Positions 52,472-61,714 of a DNA stretch of 64,000 nucleotides are shown here, piece after piece. The stretch spans positions 115,349-179,348 of the forward strand of contig NZ_BAHE01000020.1 in the NCBI RefSeq assembly GCF_000298235.1, read 5' to 3'. This stretch comes from Gordonia namibiensis NBRC 108229. GTDB taxonomy: Bacteria > Actinomycetota > Actinomycetes > Mycobacteriales > Mycobacteriaceae. The notes below the pieces were generated by a model, which saw only the letters and a list, made by a program, of their open reading frames with translations, searched no databases and had not been told where the DNA came from. A program made the position numbers and the translations under genes. How positions within the stretch are numbered: position 1 is the first letter of the stretch; each line of letters opens with the position of its first letter.

Positions 52472-54075
52472 CGCGGCTGGGTGTCCTCGGTCGAGGCGAG
52501 TGCCGCGGCGGCGGCCTCGGCCCGACGTTCCTCATCGCTGCTCATCGTCTTCAGCGCGACCTCCTTGATGAAGCAGATGGCGACGAGGCTGAGTGCCGCC
52601 ATGACGCCGGCGACCAGGAAGATCCTCGCCGTGCCATCACCGTAGGCGCCGCGGACGATGTCGGCGATCGGACCGGGCAACTCGTTGAGGTTCGCCAGCC
52701 CGGCCTGCGAGCCGCCGGTCTGCCCCGCGTCGATACCGACCGCGCTCAGGCCCTTGGCGATGAGATCGGTGACGTGGTTGGACAGGATCGCACCCAGCAC
52801 CGACACACCCGAGGCGCCGCCGAGCGACCGGAAGAACGTGACCGTCGAGGTGGCCGCACCCAGATTGGCGGGGCTGACGTTGTTCTGGACCGCGAGCACC
52901 AGGTTCTGCATGGTCATACCCATGCCGACACCGAGGACGAACAGGTACACGCCCAGGATCACCATGTTGGTGTGTGCGTCGATCGTGGCGAGCAGTCCGA
53001 AGCCGACGGTCATCAGCGCCGCACCGGCGACCAGGTAGGCCTTCCAGCGTCCGAAGCGGGTGATCATCTGGCCGGAGATCGTGGCCGAGACCATCGAGCC
53101 GATGATCATCGGCAGCGTCAGCAGACCGGCCGCGGTCGGCGAGTAGCCGCGCGCGATCTGGAAGTACTGACCCAGGAACACCGCACCGCCGAAGAGCGCG
53201 ACACCGACCGCGACGCTCGCCAGCGTGGCCAGCGTCGTCGTGCGGTCACGGAACAGATGCAGCGGGATGATGGGGCTGCTCACGCGCGACTCGACGAACA
53301 CCGCGGCGGCCAGCAGAACAACTCCCAGCGCGACGAGGCCGTACGACGTCGCCGACGCCCAGTCGAAGCTCTTGCCGGCGAGGGTCACCCAGATCAGCAG
53401 GGTGCTGACGCCGGAGGCGATGAGGAGCGCGCCGCCGTAGTCGATGCTGACCTTCTTGCGGACCACGGGGAGGTTCAGAGTGCGCTGGATGACCATCAGG
53501 GCGACGACGGCGAGGGGCACACAGACGTAGAAGGTCCAGCGCCAGCCGAGCCAGCTGGTGTCGACGATCAGCCCGCCGATCAGCGGACCCGCGACGGTGG
53601 CGACCGACATCACCGCAGCCATCGGCCCCTGGTAGCGGCCACGTTCGCGGGGGCTGAACATGGTTGCGACCACGATGACGACCAGCGCCTGCAGGCCGCC
53701 CAAGCCGAGGCCCTGGATGACGCGGTAGCCGATCAGCATGTCGACGGACTGCGAGGTACCGGCCAGGATCGACCCGATGGTGAAGAGCGCCAGCGACATC
53801 TGCACCAGCAGTTTCTTGCTCACCAGGTCCGAGAACTTGCCCCAGATCGGTGTGGTGGCGGTCGACGCCAGCAGGGTCGCGGTGACCACCCACGTGTACT
53901 GGTCCTGTGTGCCGTGCAGATCGGTGATGATCGTGGGCAGGGCATTGGACACGATGGTCGACGACAGGAACGCGACGAACATACCCAGCAGGAGGCCGAC
54001 GAGCGCCTCGATCCGCTGGCGGTGTGTCATCGGGATGTCTTCGACGTCCGCCGGCCCGGTGGCGGGTGCGCTCAT
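52468..54075 (-). CDS. DHA2-family drug exporter (14-helix MFS)
   Basis: 535 residues, EmrB/QacA type: FLSSTIVSNALPTI in helix 1, GKFSDLVSKK motif A, GLGLGGLQAL, and motif C region GPLIGGLIVD. ATG 54075 has GGAGG nine bases upstream. Two GTTG-N7-CAAC repeats lie about 65-110 bp before the start, probably operators for a TetR- or MarR-like repressor encoded elsewhere. Co-transcribed with the USP gene. Confidence 0.9.
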   Translation of the reverse strand: MSAPATGPADVEDIPMTHRQRIEALVGLLLGMFVAFLSSTIVSNALPTIITDLHGTQDQYTWVVTATLLASTATTPIWGKFSDLVSKKLLVQMSLALFTIGSILAGTSQSVDMLIGYRVIQGLGLGGLQALVVIVVATMFSPRERGRYQGPMAAVMSVATVAGPLIGGLIVDTSWLGWRWTFYVCVPLAVVALMVIQRTLNLPVVRKKVSIDYGGALLIASGVSTLLIWVTLAGKSFDWASATSYGLVALGVVLLAAAVFVESRVSSPIIPLHLFRDRTTTLATLASVAVGVALFGGAVFLGQYFQIARGYSPTAAGLLTLPMIIGSMVSATISGQMITRFGRWKAYLVAGAALMTVGFGLLATIDAHTNMVILGVYLFVLGVGMGMTMQNLVLAVQNNVSPANLGAATSTVTFFRSLGGASGVSVLGAILSNHVTDLIAKGLSAVGIDAGQTGGSQAGLANLNELPGPIADIVRGAYGDGTARIFLVAGVMAALSLVAICFIKEVALKTMSSDEERRAEAAAAALASTEDTQPR

Positions 54076-54376
54076 ACTTCGATACCTCCGCGAGACGCGT
54101 CCTCGTACTGACCGGAGGTCGCGCACGGGACGGCACATTGTTGAATGCTGCAACTAGGACAGACGTGAAAGTTGTAACACGCAACTATCGAAGATTGTTC
54201 CGGCTGTGGCCGACGCCTCAGTCGCGGACTGGTCGAAACCGTCTCGCGATGTCTCGCCGTGTGATTCCAAACGGTGTCGTCGGCGCGCGATAGCCTTCGC
54301 CAGACAGGCATCGACGACGCGAGGTTTGGCCCATGACGAACACGCTGGGTACGGCTGACAGAAGGCGGTATCCGTC
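54076..54376. other. 301-bp divergent region before NERD-helicase and DHA2 genes
   Basis: It contains the paired GTTG-N7-CAAC sites (54140-54185). The rest holds the leader of the NERD-helicase gene (AGAAGGCGG ribosome-site candidate just before 54377). No coding sequence seen. Confidence 0.5.
54140..54185. promoter_or_regulatory. two GTTG-N7-CAAC inverted repeats
   Basis: GTTGAATGCTGCAAC (54140-54154) and GTTGTAACACGCAAC (54171-54185), 31 bp apart, three helical turns, in the promoter region of the DHA2 exporter/USP operon. The identical half-sites and spacing indicate a cooperative repressor. Confidence 0.65.
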
Positions 54377-56047
54377 ATGCCTGCGGTGATCCCCGAGAAC
54401 CCGCGGTTCGCGGCGGCCAGCGAAGAAGTGGTCTTCGACGTGCTGAACGAGCAACTCGTGGACGAGGATCTGATCGTGGTCGGGCAGCGGGTCACCGACC
54501 ACTCGAAGGATCACGAGATCGACTTCGTCGTCGCGATCGAAGGGTCCGGGGTCGTGTGTGTCGAGGTCAAGGGCGGCGAGGTGTGGCACGACGGCGAATC
54601 GTGGTGGCAGGAGCGCGTCGGGCAGGGCCCGAAGCGGATCGACCCGGTCGCACAGGTCAGGGACGGCTGCTACGCGCTGCGCGATTTCGTCGAACACGAT
54701 CCCCGATGGACGCAGGGGCGCGTGCGATGGGATCACGTGGTGGTCTTCCCGCATTCGGAGGTCGATTCGAGCTTCGCACTCCCCGAGTGCCCGCGATGGA
54801 AGGTCGTCGACCGCACCCAGCTCCACCAGCTCATGCCGCTCATCCGGAATGTACTGCTGCAGAAGGACGTCGACTGGCCGGGCATCGACGCCGACGGGAT
54901 CATCCAGCTGCGGATCGCGCTCAGCGGCAGGGGGTTACCGCAGCGCGATGTGGTCGCCCGTGCTCTGGAGAACGAGAGCGTCGCCGATACGCTCACCTCC
55001 CACCAGGCGGTGATCCTCCGTGCGATCCACCAGCTCAATCGCGTCGAGGTGCGCGGCGGTGCGGGCAGCGGCAAGACCTTCCTCGCCGTCGAGCAGGCAC
55101 GACGCCTCGCCAAGGACGGTCAGCGGGTTGCCTTCGTCTGCTACTCGCATGGGTTGGCGTCGTTTCTCCGACGACTCACCGCGACGTGGCCACGCAAGGA
55201 ACGGCCCGCGTATGTCGGCGAGTTCCATGAACTGGGCATCGAATGGGGCGCGCCCACCGGTCCCGACGAGCAGGAACGAACCCAAGCGGCGCAGGACTTC
55301 TGGGAACACGAGCTTCCGCAGCAGATGTACGAGCTCGCGCAGGGGCTCGCGCCGGGAAAGCGCTTCGACTCGATAGTGGTCGACGAGGCACAGGACTTCG
55401 CCGACGACTGGTGGAAACCGATGCTCGCGTGCCTGCGCGACCCCGAGTCCGGCGGCATCTACGTGTTCAGCGACGAAGCGCAGCGTGTCTTCGCCCGACA
55501 GGGGTCGCCGCCGGTGGACCTGGTGCCGCTGGTCCTCGACCACAACCTCCGCAACACCAAGCAGATCGCCGAGACCTTCAAACCGCTTGTGGGACAGCGA
55601 ATGCAGTTGCACGGTGGCAACGGGCCGGCTGTGACCTTCGTGCCGTGCGCGGCAGCCGACGCGCTCGACGCCGCCGACGACCAGATCGACCCGCTGCTCG
55701 ACAAGGGATGGCGGCCCGAGGACATCGCGCTGCTGACCACCGGGAGCCGCCACTCCGAACAGAAAGCGCGCCAGGCCGAGGGCACCCGGGAGTACTGGGA
55801 GTCGTTCTGGGACGGTGATCAGGTCTTCTACGGTCACGTCCTCGGTTTCAAGGGACTGGAACGACGCGTCGTCGTGCTGGCGCTCAACGAGACGAAGGCG
55901 TGGGATCGGTCTCGCGAACGCCTCTACGTCGGATTGTCCCGCGCCCGTGATGATCTGGTGGTCTGTGGTGATCCCGAGTTCGTTCGGGAGGTCGGTGGAC
56001 CCCAGGTTGCTCGCCAACTCGGCATCGCCGACACGGAACCGCAGTGA
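54377..56047 (+). CDS. NERD-domain superfamily 1 helicase-like protein
   Basis: 556 residues. The NERD nuclease-related domain (about 14-125) has E47-I-D49 and E63-V-K65, the PD-(D/E)xK-like triad. The helicase part has Walker A GGAGSGKT (227-234), DEAQD (336-340), FSDEAQR and the closing LYVGLSRARDDLVV. NERD fusions with UvrD-like motors are suspected in DNA repair or defence. The gene is followed directly by an AlkD-like gene (TGA/GTG overlap at 56044-56047), so both may serve damaged or foreign DNA. Confidence 0.85.
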   Translation: MPAVIPENPRFAAASEEVVFDVLNEQLVDEDLIVVGQRVTDHSKDHEIDFVVAIEGSGVVCVEVKGGEVWHDGESWWQERVGQGPKRIDPVAQVRDGCYALRDFVEHDPRWTQGRVRWDHVVVFPHSEVDSSFALPECPRWKVVDRTQLHQLMPLIRNVLLQKDVDWPGIDADGIIQLRIALSGRGLPQRDVVARALENESVADTLTSHQAVILRAIHQLNRVEVRGGAGSGKTFLAVEQARRLAKDGQRVAFVCYSHGLASFLRRLTATWPRKERPAYVGEFHELGIEWGAPTGPDEQERTQAAQDFWEHELPQQMYELAQGLAPGKRFDSIVVDEAQDFADDWWKPMLACLRDPESGGIYVFSDEAQRVFARQGSPPVDLVPLVLDHNLRNTKQIAETFKPLVGQRMQLHGGNGPAVTFVPCAAADALDAADDQIDPLLDKGWRPEDIALLTTGSRHSEQKARQAEGTREYWESFWDGDQVFYGHVLGFKGLERRVVVLALNETKAWDRSRERLYVGLSRARDDLVVCGDPEFVREVGGPQVARQLGIADTEPQ

Positions 56048-56073
56048 TGACAACGGAAGTGTGGAGACCAGGC

Positions 56074-56754
56074 ATGGCAGCGGTGGACGACGTACTCGCG
56101 GAACTGGAATCCCTCGGTTCCGAGCAGACACGCAAGACCTACCGCCGACACGGGGTCGGCGACAACCAGTTCGGTGTCAGCTACTCCGCGCTCGGGAAGC
56201 TCAAGAAGCGGATCAAGACCGACCACGAACTCGCTCTGGGATTGTGGGACAGCGGGAATCATGATGCGCGCGTTCTGGCCTCCATGATCGCCGATCCCGA
56301 GAAGTCCGACCCGACGCTCCTCGGCGCCTGGGCGCGCGACGTCGACAACTACACGCTCTCCGACGCGGTGTCCGGGTACGCGGCGTCGACCCCACTGGCG
56401 AAGGACACCGCCGAGCGTTGGATCGAATCGGACCACGAGTTCGTCGCCGCGATGGGATGGGGGATCCTCGCCACCATCGCGACAAAGGACAAGAAGCTGC
56501 CGGACTCCTACTTCCGACAACTGCTCTCGCGGATCGAACGCGACATCGCGAGCGGCCAGAACCGCGAGCGGTACTCGATGAACACGGCGCTCATCGCGAT
56601 CGGGGTACGGAACGACGCTCTCGAATCGGAGGCGTTGGCTGTGGCTGCCCGGATCGGCACCGTCGTCGTCGACCACGGCGACACCAGCTGCAAGACGCCG
56701 GACGCCGCGGCCTACATCGCGAAGACGAAAGAACATCGCGCGCGGAAGCGCTGA
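56074..56754 (+). CDS. AlkD-like DNA alkylation repair protein
   Basis: 226 residues of HEAT-like helical repeats: LESLGSEQTRKTYRRHG, LGKLKKRIKTDHELALGLWDSGNHDARVLA (positions about 47-76), and WDSGN...DARVLASM, typical of the AlkD fold that scans for alkylated bases. The ATG at 56074 has GGAGA before it; the frame also runs back to GTG 56044, which overlaps the helicase stop. The usual AlkD catalytic Asp/Trp positions are not confirmed here. Pairs with the NERD-helicase gene. Confidence 0.82.
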   Translation: MAAVDDVLAELESLGSEQTRKTYRRHGVGDNQFGVSYSALGKLKKRIKTDHELALGLWDSGNHDARVLASMIADPEKSDPTLLGAWARDVDNYTLSDAVSGYAASTPLAKDTAERWIESDHEFVAAMGWGILATIATKDKKLPDSYFRQLLSRIERDIASGQNRERYSMNTALIAIGVRNDALESEALAVAARIGTVVVDHGDTSCKTPDAAAYIAKTKEHRARKR

Positions 56755-56782
56755 CCCACTCGGACTCTCAGGACCGAGTGGG
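56755..56782 (+). terminator. stem-loop after the AlkD-like gene
   Basis: Perfect arms CCCACTCGG (56755-56763) and CCGAGTGGG (56774-56782), starting right after the stop codon. No T run follows, so termination strength is uncertain. Confidence 0.5.
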
Positions 56783-56832
56783 CAGGCCTCCGACCAGGAC
56801 ATTTGCCCCAGTCGCGGCCCGTTGTCTCGCGT

Positions 56833-56875
56833 ACAGGGACCTTGGCCCCGACCATAAGTGGACTTATGTCCCGCG
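56833..56875 (+). promoter_or_regulatory. two DosR/DevR-box-like sites
   Basis: Against the box TTSGGGACTWWAGTCCCSAA, site 1 (56833-56852, GGGACCTTGGCCCCGA core) matches 13 of 20 and site 2 (56856-56875, GGACTTATGTCCCG core) 14 of 20, centres 23 bp apart. A third GGGACCTAG...ACCCGAA (56882-56898) has one extra base. They lie 95-140 bp before the DUF5995 gene. Confidence 0.6.
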
Positions 56876-56970
56876 GCTGTAGGGACCTAGTTACCCGAAG
56901 TGAGAAGATCTGAGCCCACCGCGTCTCTGACCGTTTGGTCTGGCTGAAGGCCTCCCTACGCTCCGCAGGC

Positions 56971-57816
56971 ATGAATGCCAGACGCGCCCTCTGTGCGGGC
57001 CTCGCAGCAGTCGCTGTCTTCGTCGGTGGGGCCGGCGTACTGACCCCGGCGGCCACTGCTGCTCCCGCAAGTCGCTGTGCCCCCGCCTCGACCCCTGAGA
57101 CGAAGCAGCGACTCTCGGAACTGACCGACACGTCCGAGATCAAGACCTTCGACGATGCGCGCTCCACGATCAGCGACCTGCGCAAAGAGCTCAGCAAGTC
57201 GAACAACTATCTCGGCACGTTCCCGATCGCCTTCGACAACATCCTCGACCTCGTCGGACCCAGCATCGATTCCGGAATCTATGAACATCCGGAGTGGGCG
57301 TCGGACCTCGCCGTGGAGGTCGTCCGCCTGTACGTCGGGAACCTCCACGAGTACGTCACCGGCGGTGAGCCGCAGGCGCATTGGGCGCAGGCCTTCGCTC
57401 TCACGACCGCGTGCGATCGCAGTCCCGGACGGGTTCTGCTCGGGCAGATCTTCGCCCATCTCCTCGTCGACTTCCCCTACGCGCTGGAGAACATCGACAC
57501 GACGCCCGGCCACACCCGGGACTTCTACACCTTCGGCGGTGCGCTCGTCGACGCCACACCGACGATCGTCAAAGACGTCAAGCGCACCTACGGTGTCGAC
57601 CTCGGCCCTCTGTTCACCGCGTGGTTCGTCGGCGACCTGATCGGCGACAGCCAGGCCACGACGCTCCTCTTCCAGTCGACCCGGACCGCTGCGCTCGTCA
57701 ACAGTTTCGGCTTGCAGAACCCGGCAACCCGTGGCGTGACCGTGGCCGAGATCAATGCACTGTTCCAGACGGCGAATGTGGCGCTCGACGTGATGGAGAA
57801 GCTCGGCCAGATCTGA
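56971..57816 (+). CDS. secreted DUF5995-family protein
   Basis: 281 residues. Signal peptide 1-31 (MNARRALCAGLAAVAVFVGG, then ATAAP). The mature part is helical with the family's HLLVDFPYALENI (conserved His and Asp pattern) and WFVGDLIGD. ATG 56971 is chosen because the signal peptide begins there. Function unknown; possible hypoxia/dormancy control because DosR-box-like sites lie upstream. Confidence 0.8.
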   Translation: MNARRALCAGLAAVAVFVGGAGVLTPAATAAPASRCAPASTPETKQRLSELTDTSEIKTFDDARSTISDLRKELSKSNNYLGTFPIAFDNILDLVGPSIDSGIYEHPEWASDLAVEVVRLYVGNLHEYVTGGEPQAHWAQAFALTTACDRSPGRVLLGQIFAHLLVDFPYALENIDTTPGHTRDFYTFGGALVDATPTIVKDVKRTYGVDLGPLFTAWFVGDLIGDSQATTLLFQSTRTAALVNSFGLQNPATRGVTVAEINALFQTANVALDVMEKLGQI

Positions 57817-57823
57817 GAGAAGA

Positions 57824-57862
57824 ACGCGAGCCGGTGACAACCGGTCACCGGCTCGCGTCTTG
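57824..57862. terminator. bidirectional terminator
   Basis: 14-bp perfect arms ACGCGAGCCGGTGA and complement (57824-57837, 57845-57858), loop CAACCGG, then CTTG; between DUF5995 and the convergent amphi-Trp gene. Confidence 0.75.
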
Positions 57863-57879
57863 GTTCTCGAAGAGAAGAA

Positions 57880-58104
57880 CTACCAGGAGATCTCGATCTC
57901 GATCTCGGATTCGTCCTCACCACGCTCGAACTCGACCTTCAGATTCACCTGCGCGGGGATGTCGATGCGCACGGTCTTGTCGTTCTCGACGTACGACACC
58001 TCGTTGTGCCGGGCGATCGCGTCGGCGAGGTCGTGAAGCCGTTGCGCCGCCTCTTCGCGGGTCAGCGTGGACTTGGTCTCGTGCTCGAACAGTTCGTCGC
58101 TCAT
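57880..58104 (-). CDS. amphi-Trp domain protein
   Basis: 74 residues: EREEAA-like N-terminal helix (LTREEAAQRLHDLADAIA), then amphipathic strands ending IEIEISW with the terminal Trp. The family often lies beside chaperone or repair genes and its role is unknown. Confidence 0.88.
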   Translation of the reverse strand: MSDELFEHETKSTLTREEAAQRLHDLADAIARHNEVSYVENDKTVRIDIPAQVNLKVEFERGEDESEIEIEISW

Positions 58105-58228
58105 ACGTTCATCTGAGCGGATCGGGATGGGCCGGTCAAGCGTGCCGCATCGACAGGTCGACGGACGGACATCCGGTCGTCACCCGCAGTTCTCCTGCGC
58201 GTCGAACCGTTGAGCAAATCTGACCCGA

Positions 58229-59824
58229 GTGACCTCAGCGCCCTTTCTCTCCCAGCATCTCTCCCGCCGCACGGTCCTACGCACCGCCGGGGCGGGGGCC
58301 CTCCTGATCCCGGTCGGAGCCGCGGCCGCATGCGGATCGCCGGACTCGGGTTCCGGTGCAGGTCTGATCAGGTCGCGTCCGACGCTCACCCACGGCGTCG
58401 CTGCCGGCGAGGTCACCAGCAGTGGCGCACTGGTGTGGGCACGATCGGACCGGACGGCGACGATGATCGTCGAGACCGCTTCGTCTGAGTCGTTCCGGGG
58501 CGCTCGACGCATCCGCGGACCTGTGGTGACGCCGGGTACCGACGGGACCGGTCGCGTTCGTGTCGCCGGCCTCGAACCCGGGCAGACCGTTCATTACCGT
58601 GTGACCCTCGAAGGTGAGGACGGCGCAGTCGGTGAACCGGTCGCCGGGACCTTCACCACTGCCCCGGTACAGGCGCGAGACATCACCTTTCAGTGGTCGG
58701 GCGACGTCGCGGGACAGGGGTGGGGCATCAACCCCGACCTCGGCGGGATGCTGATCTTCGCCACGATGGCCGAGCGCAACCCGCTCTTCTTCATCCACTC
58801 CGGTGATGCCATCTACGCCGATGGGCCCATCAGCGCGACCCAGGAACAGAACAACGGCGAGATCTATCGGAACGTGACCAGTGCGGCGAAACAGCAAGTC
58901 GCCCAGAGCGTTGACGATTACCGGGGCAATTACGCCTACAACCTCACCGACGAGCACTTTCGACGGTTCGTCGCGTCGGTGCCCCAACTCGTGCAATGGG
59001 ACGACCACGAGGTCGTCAACAACTGGTTCCCGGGCGAGACCCTCGCCGGTCAGGGGCGCGATGGTTACACCGAGACCGACGTCGATGTTCTGGCCCGCAA
59101 TGCGCGACAGGCCTGGCAGGAGTGGCAACCCGTCGATGCGTCGAGGTCGAAGCGCCTGTACCGCAAGGTCTCCTATGGGCCCCTGCTCGACGTCTTCCTC
59201 CTCGACATGCGCACACACAAAGACCCCAATCCCGATGCGTGGTCGAGGGTCAATGTCGACGGTGTGCTCGGGGCGGAACAGACCCAGTGGCTCATCGACG
59301 GGCTGAAGGGGTCGACGGCGACCTGGAAGGTTGTTGCCAACGACCTCCCGCTGAGCATCGTCGTCGCCGACAAGAACACGACGCCCGAGAACGGCCCGAC
59401 GGCGATGGAGGCTGTGGGCCAGGGCGATCCGGGTGCACCCCTCGGACGCGAGATCGCATTCTCACGCATCCTGTCGCAGACGAAGAACGTGCCGAACATC
59501 GTGTACCTCACCGCAGACGTGCACTACACGGCGGCGATCTCCTATGAACCCGATCGCGCTGCTTTCAAAGACTTCTCGCCGTTCTGGGAGTTCGTTGCCG
59601 GGCCGCTGCACGCGGGTGCGTTCCCGCAGAGCCCGTTGGACGAGACCTTCGGCGCGAAATACGAGTTCGTGCATGCGCCCACCGAGGAGAACGTGTCCCC
59701 GGCCGAGGGATACCAACACTTCGGCGAGGTGTCGATCGACGGAAGGACTCGCGTGCTGTCCGTCCAGCTCGCCGACGCCTCGGGAAGCGCTCTGTACACG
59801 AAGCAATTGGCGCCGGCGAGATAG
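58229..59824 (+). CDS. PhoD-family phosphodiesterase/phosphatase, Tat-exported
   Basis: 531 residues. Twin-arginine signal LSRRTVLR (R13, R14) with a Cys near the cleavage site (GAAAAC, C35), so it may be a Tat lipoprotein. The metallophosphoesterase motifs are WSGDVAGQGWG, FFIHSGDAIYADG, QWDDHEVVNNW, LDMRTHK and YLTADVHYTAA. Needs Ca2+/Fe3+ outside the cell to free phosphate. GTG 58229 is used. Confidence 0.88.
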   Translation: MTSAPFLSQHLSRRTVLRTAGAGALLIPVGAAAACGSPDSGSGAGLIRSRPTLTHGVAAGEVTSSGALVWARSDRTATMIVETASSESFRGARRIRGPVVTPGTDGTGRVRVAGLEPGQTVHYRVTLEGEDGAVGEPVAGTFTTAPVQARDITFQWSGDVAGQGWGINPDLGGMLIFATMAERNPLFFIHSGDAIYADGPISATQEQNNGEIYRNVTSAAKQQVAQSVDDYRGNYAYNLTDEHFRRFVASVPQLVQWDDHEVVNNWFPGETLAGQGRDGYTETDVDVLARNARQAWQEWQPVDASRSKRLYRKVSYGPLLDVFLLDMRTHKDPNPDAWSRVNVDGVLGAEQTQWLIDGLKGSTATWKVVANDLPLSIVVADKNTTPENGPTAMEAVGQGDPGAPLGREIAFSRILSQTKNVPNIVYLTADVHYTAAISYEPDRAAFKDFSPFWEFVAGPLHAGAFPQSPLDETFGAKYEFVHAPTEENVSPAEGYQHFGEVSIDGRTRVLSVQLADASGSALYTKQLAPAR

Positions 59825-59852
59825 GCGCGGCGTCGACGCGGGACGGACGCCG

Positions 59853-61625
59853 TCAGTTGGTCAGCGGCCGCAGGAATTCCCCGCTGACCTGAACCGCGGG
59901 CCCCGACGACCCGCCGCCGACGACCAGCGTCGCGAATGCGAGGTCGCCGACGATGCCGGCGAACCAGCCGTGCGGGTTCTTGTTGTCGCCGTACTCGGCG
60001 GTGCCGGTCTTGCCGCCGAGGCCGGGGACATCTTGGAGCGCGGTGGCGGTTCCGCGGGTGACGGTGTCGCGCATCATGCTTCGCAGCGCACGGACAACGT
60101 CACCGGGGATCGGCTGGGAGTCGGTGTCACCGGTGGTCGCCTGTCCCTCGACCAGCGTCGGGGTGACGGTCTCGCCCCGAGCGAGACTCGCCTCGGCCAG
60201 CGCCAGTCCGAACGGGCTGACCGTGACCGTGCCCTGGCCGATGCCGTTCTCGACACGAAGCGCGGGGGAATCGGCCTTCGGCACAGAACCGGTCACGGTC
60301 GTCAGCCCGGGCACGGTGTAGTCGGCGCCGATGCCGAACTTGCGGGCCATCGAGGTCAACGCGTCGGCGGGGAGTTTGTTGGCCAGCGCGCCCATGGAGG
60401 TGTTGCACGATCGGGCGAATGCCGTTGGCAGAGGGACGGTCCCGAGATCGAAGTCGTTCTCGTTGGGGATCGTCCGGCCCTCGATGGTCGCGCGACCCGG
60501 ACACGGGACCTGCGATGTCGGCTGCACCCCGCCCGACGCCAGGGCCGCAGCGGTGGTGATGGTCTTGAAGGTTGATCCCGGCGGGTACAACCCACTGAGG
60601 GACACTGCGCCGGACTTGTCGGCGGCGGCGTTCTGGGCGACGGCGACGATCCCGCCGGTCGACGGGGTGATCGCGACGATCATCGCGGGGCGTCGTTCTC
60701 CGTCGACGGCCCGCTGTGCCTGGGCCTGGATGTCGCGGTCGAGCGAGGTACGGACCGGAGACGTCTGACCGGGCTGCGCCGAGTCCACGAGATGCGTTGG
60801 TGCGCCGTCCCGGTCGACGATCTGGATCGACCAACCGGCGGTGGCGTCGATCGCCTTGCGCCAGATGTCCTCGAGTCCTGCCATAGCCGGGGAGTGGAGT
60901 GCCTTGGTCGCGCTGAGGAGTGCGCCCTGCTCGGTGGTCGTGACACCGGGGATCTCGCCGATACTGCGTTGGACGCGTTTGAGGTCGCTTTCCCGCAACC
61001 TGATCACCGTCTGGCTCGGGGCGTTGTTGCCCTCGAACAGTTTGCGGATGGTCGCCGTCGTGATCGACGGTTCGATCGGACGCAACGCGCGGGCCAGCTG
61101 ACCGGCCGACGCGAGCTGTGCCCGTTCGAGATTGATCAGCGTCACGGGCTGCCAGGTCATCAGCGGTCGGGCGTTGGTGTCGAGCACGGGAGTACGGTAG
61201 GCGCGATCGTCGCTGTAGGAGAAGGACTGTCCCTCGCGGAGTTGCCGGTGCATGACCGACGGCTGCCACCGAATGCGCCAACCCGAATCCGTCTCGGCGA
61301 GAACAACCGACGTCTGGTAGGCGGTGTTGGTGTCCCGGATCTGCCACTGATGGTCGAGAGTGCCGGTGACCTTCTTGTCATCGACGAGGTCGGGGGTGAC
61401 CGACAGCTTCGGGGTGGAACCCATGCCGTCGAAGATCGACTTGATGGTCACGCGCGCCGCGACCGGATCGTCGGTGAGGTCGGCGGCAGCGTCGGCGTCG
61501 CCCCGCTGGAGCGCCTCCGCGAACGACTGCAAGGTGTCCTCCGGCGAGTCCTGGGTCAGGAAACACCCGGACAGCGTGCCGACCAGCACGGTTAGAACAC
61601 TGAGGACGACCAACCACCGACGCAT
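59853..61625 (-). CDS. PBP-lipo-type penicillin-binding lipoprotein
   Basis: 590 residues. Lipobox LSGC (C21) for anchoring, then an NTF2-like MecA-type domain (about 30-140), a dimerisation region, and a transpeptidase domain with Ser in GSTFK, SCN and KTGTAE motifs. It crosslinks peptidoglycan, as in the mycobacterial Rv2864c class. ATG 61625 (MRRWLVV) is preferred; the first ATG 4 codons up adds MSGH. Confidence 0.88.
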   Translation of the reverse strand: MRRWLVVLSVLTVLVGTLSGCFLTQDSPEDTLQSFAEALQRGDADAAADLTDDPVAARVTIKSIFDGMGSTPKLSVTPDLVDDKKVTGTLDHQWQIRDTNTAYQTSVVLAETDSGWRIRWQPSVMHRQLREGQSFSYSDDRAYRTPVLDTNARPLMTWQPVTLINLERAQLASAGQLARALRPIEPSITTATIRKLFEGNNAPSQTVIRLRESDLKRVQRSIGEIPGVTTTEQGALLSATKALHSPAMAGLEDIWRKAIDATAGWSIQIVDRDGAPTHLVDSAQPGQTSPVRTSLDRDIQAQAQRAVDGERRPAMIVAITPSTGGIVAVAQNAAADKSGAVSLSGLYPPGSTFKTITTAAALASGGVQPTSQVPCPGRATIEGRTIPNENDFDLGTVPLPTAFARSCNTSMGALANKLPADALTSMARKFGIGADYTVPGLTTVTGSVPKADSPALRVENGIGQGTVTVSPFGLALAEASLARGETVTPTLVEGQATTGDTDSQPIPGDVVRALRSMMRDTVTRGTATALQDVPGLGGKTGTAEYGDNKNPHGWFAGIVGDLAFATLVVGGGSSGPAVQVSGEFLRPLTN

Positions 61626-61714
61626 GTGGCCAGACAACCGACCCGGGGGCGTCCACGCAAAGTCGCGACGCGCAATGACCCGATAGCGATCCGCTATCGC
61701 GCCAGGTCGAGTGG

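Noticed and set aside
52417..54111. 564-codon plus-strand open frame
   Set aside because: Antisense of the DHA2 exporter; dominated by His/Gln/Arg/Asp as in GC-rich shadow frames.
56882..56898. Third DosR box
   Set aside because: One base too long between half-sites, so not counted as a separate site.
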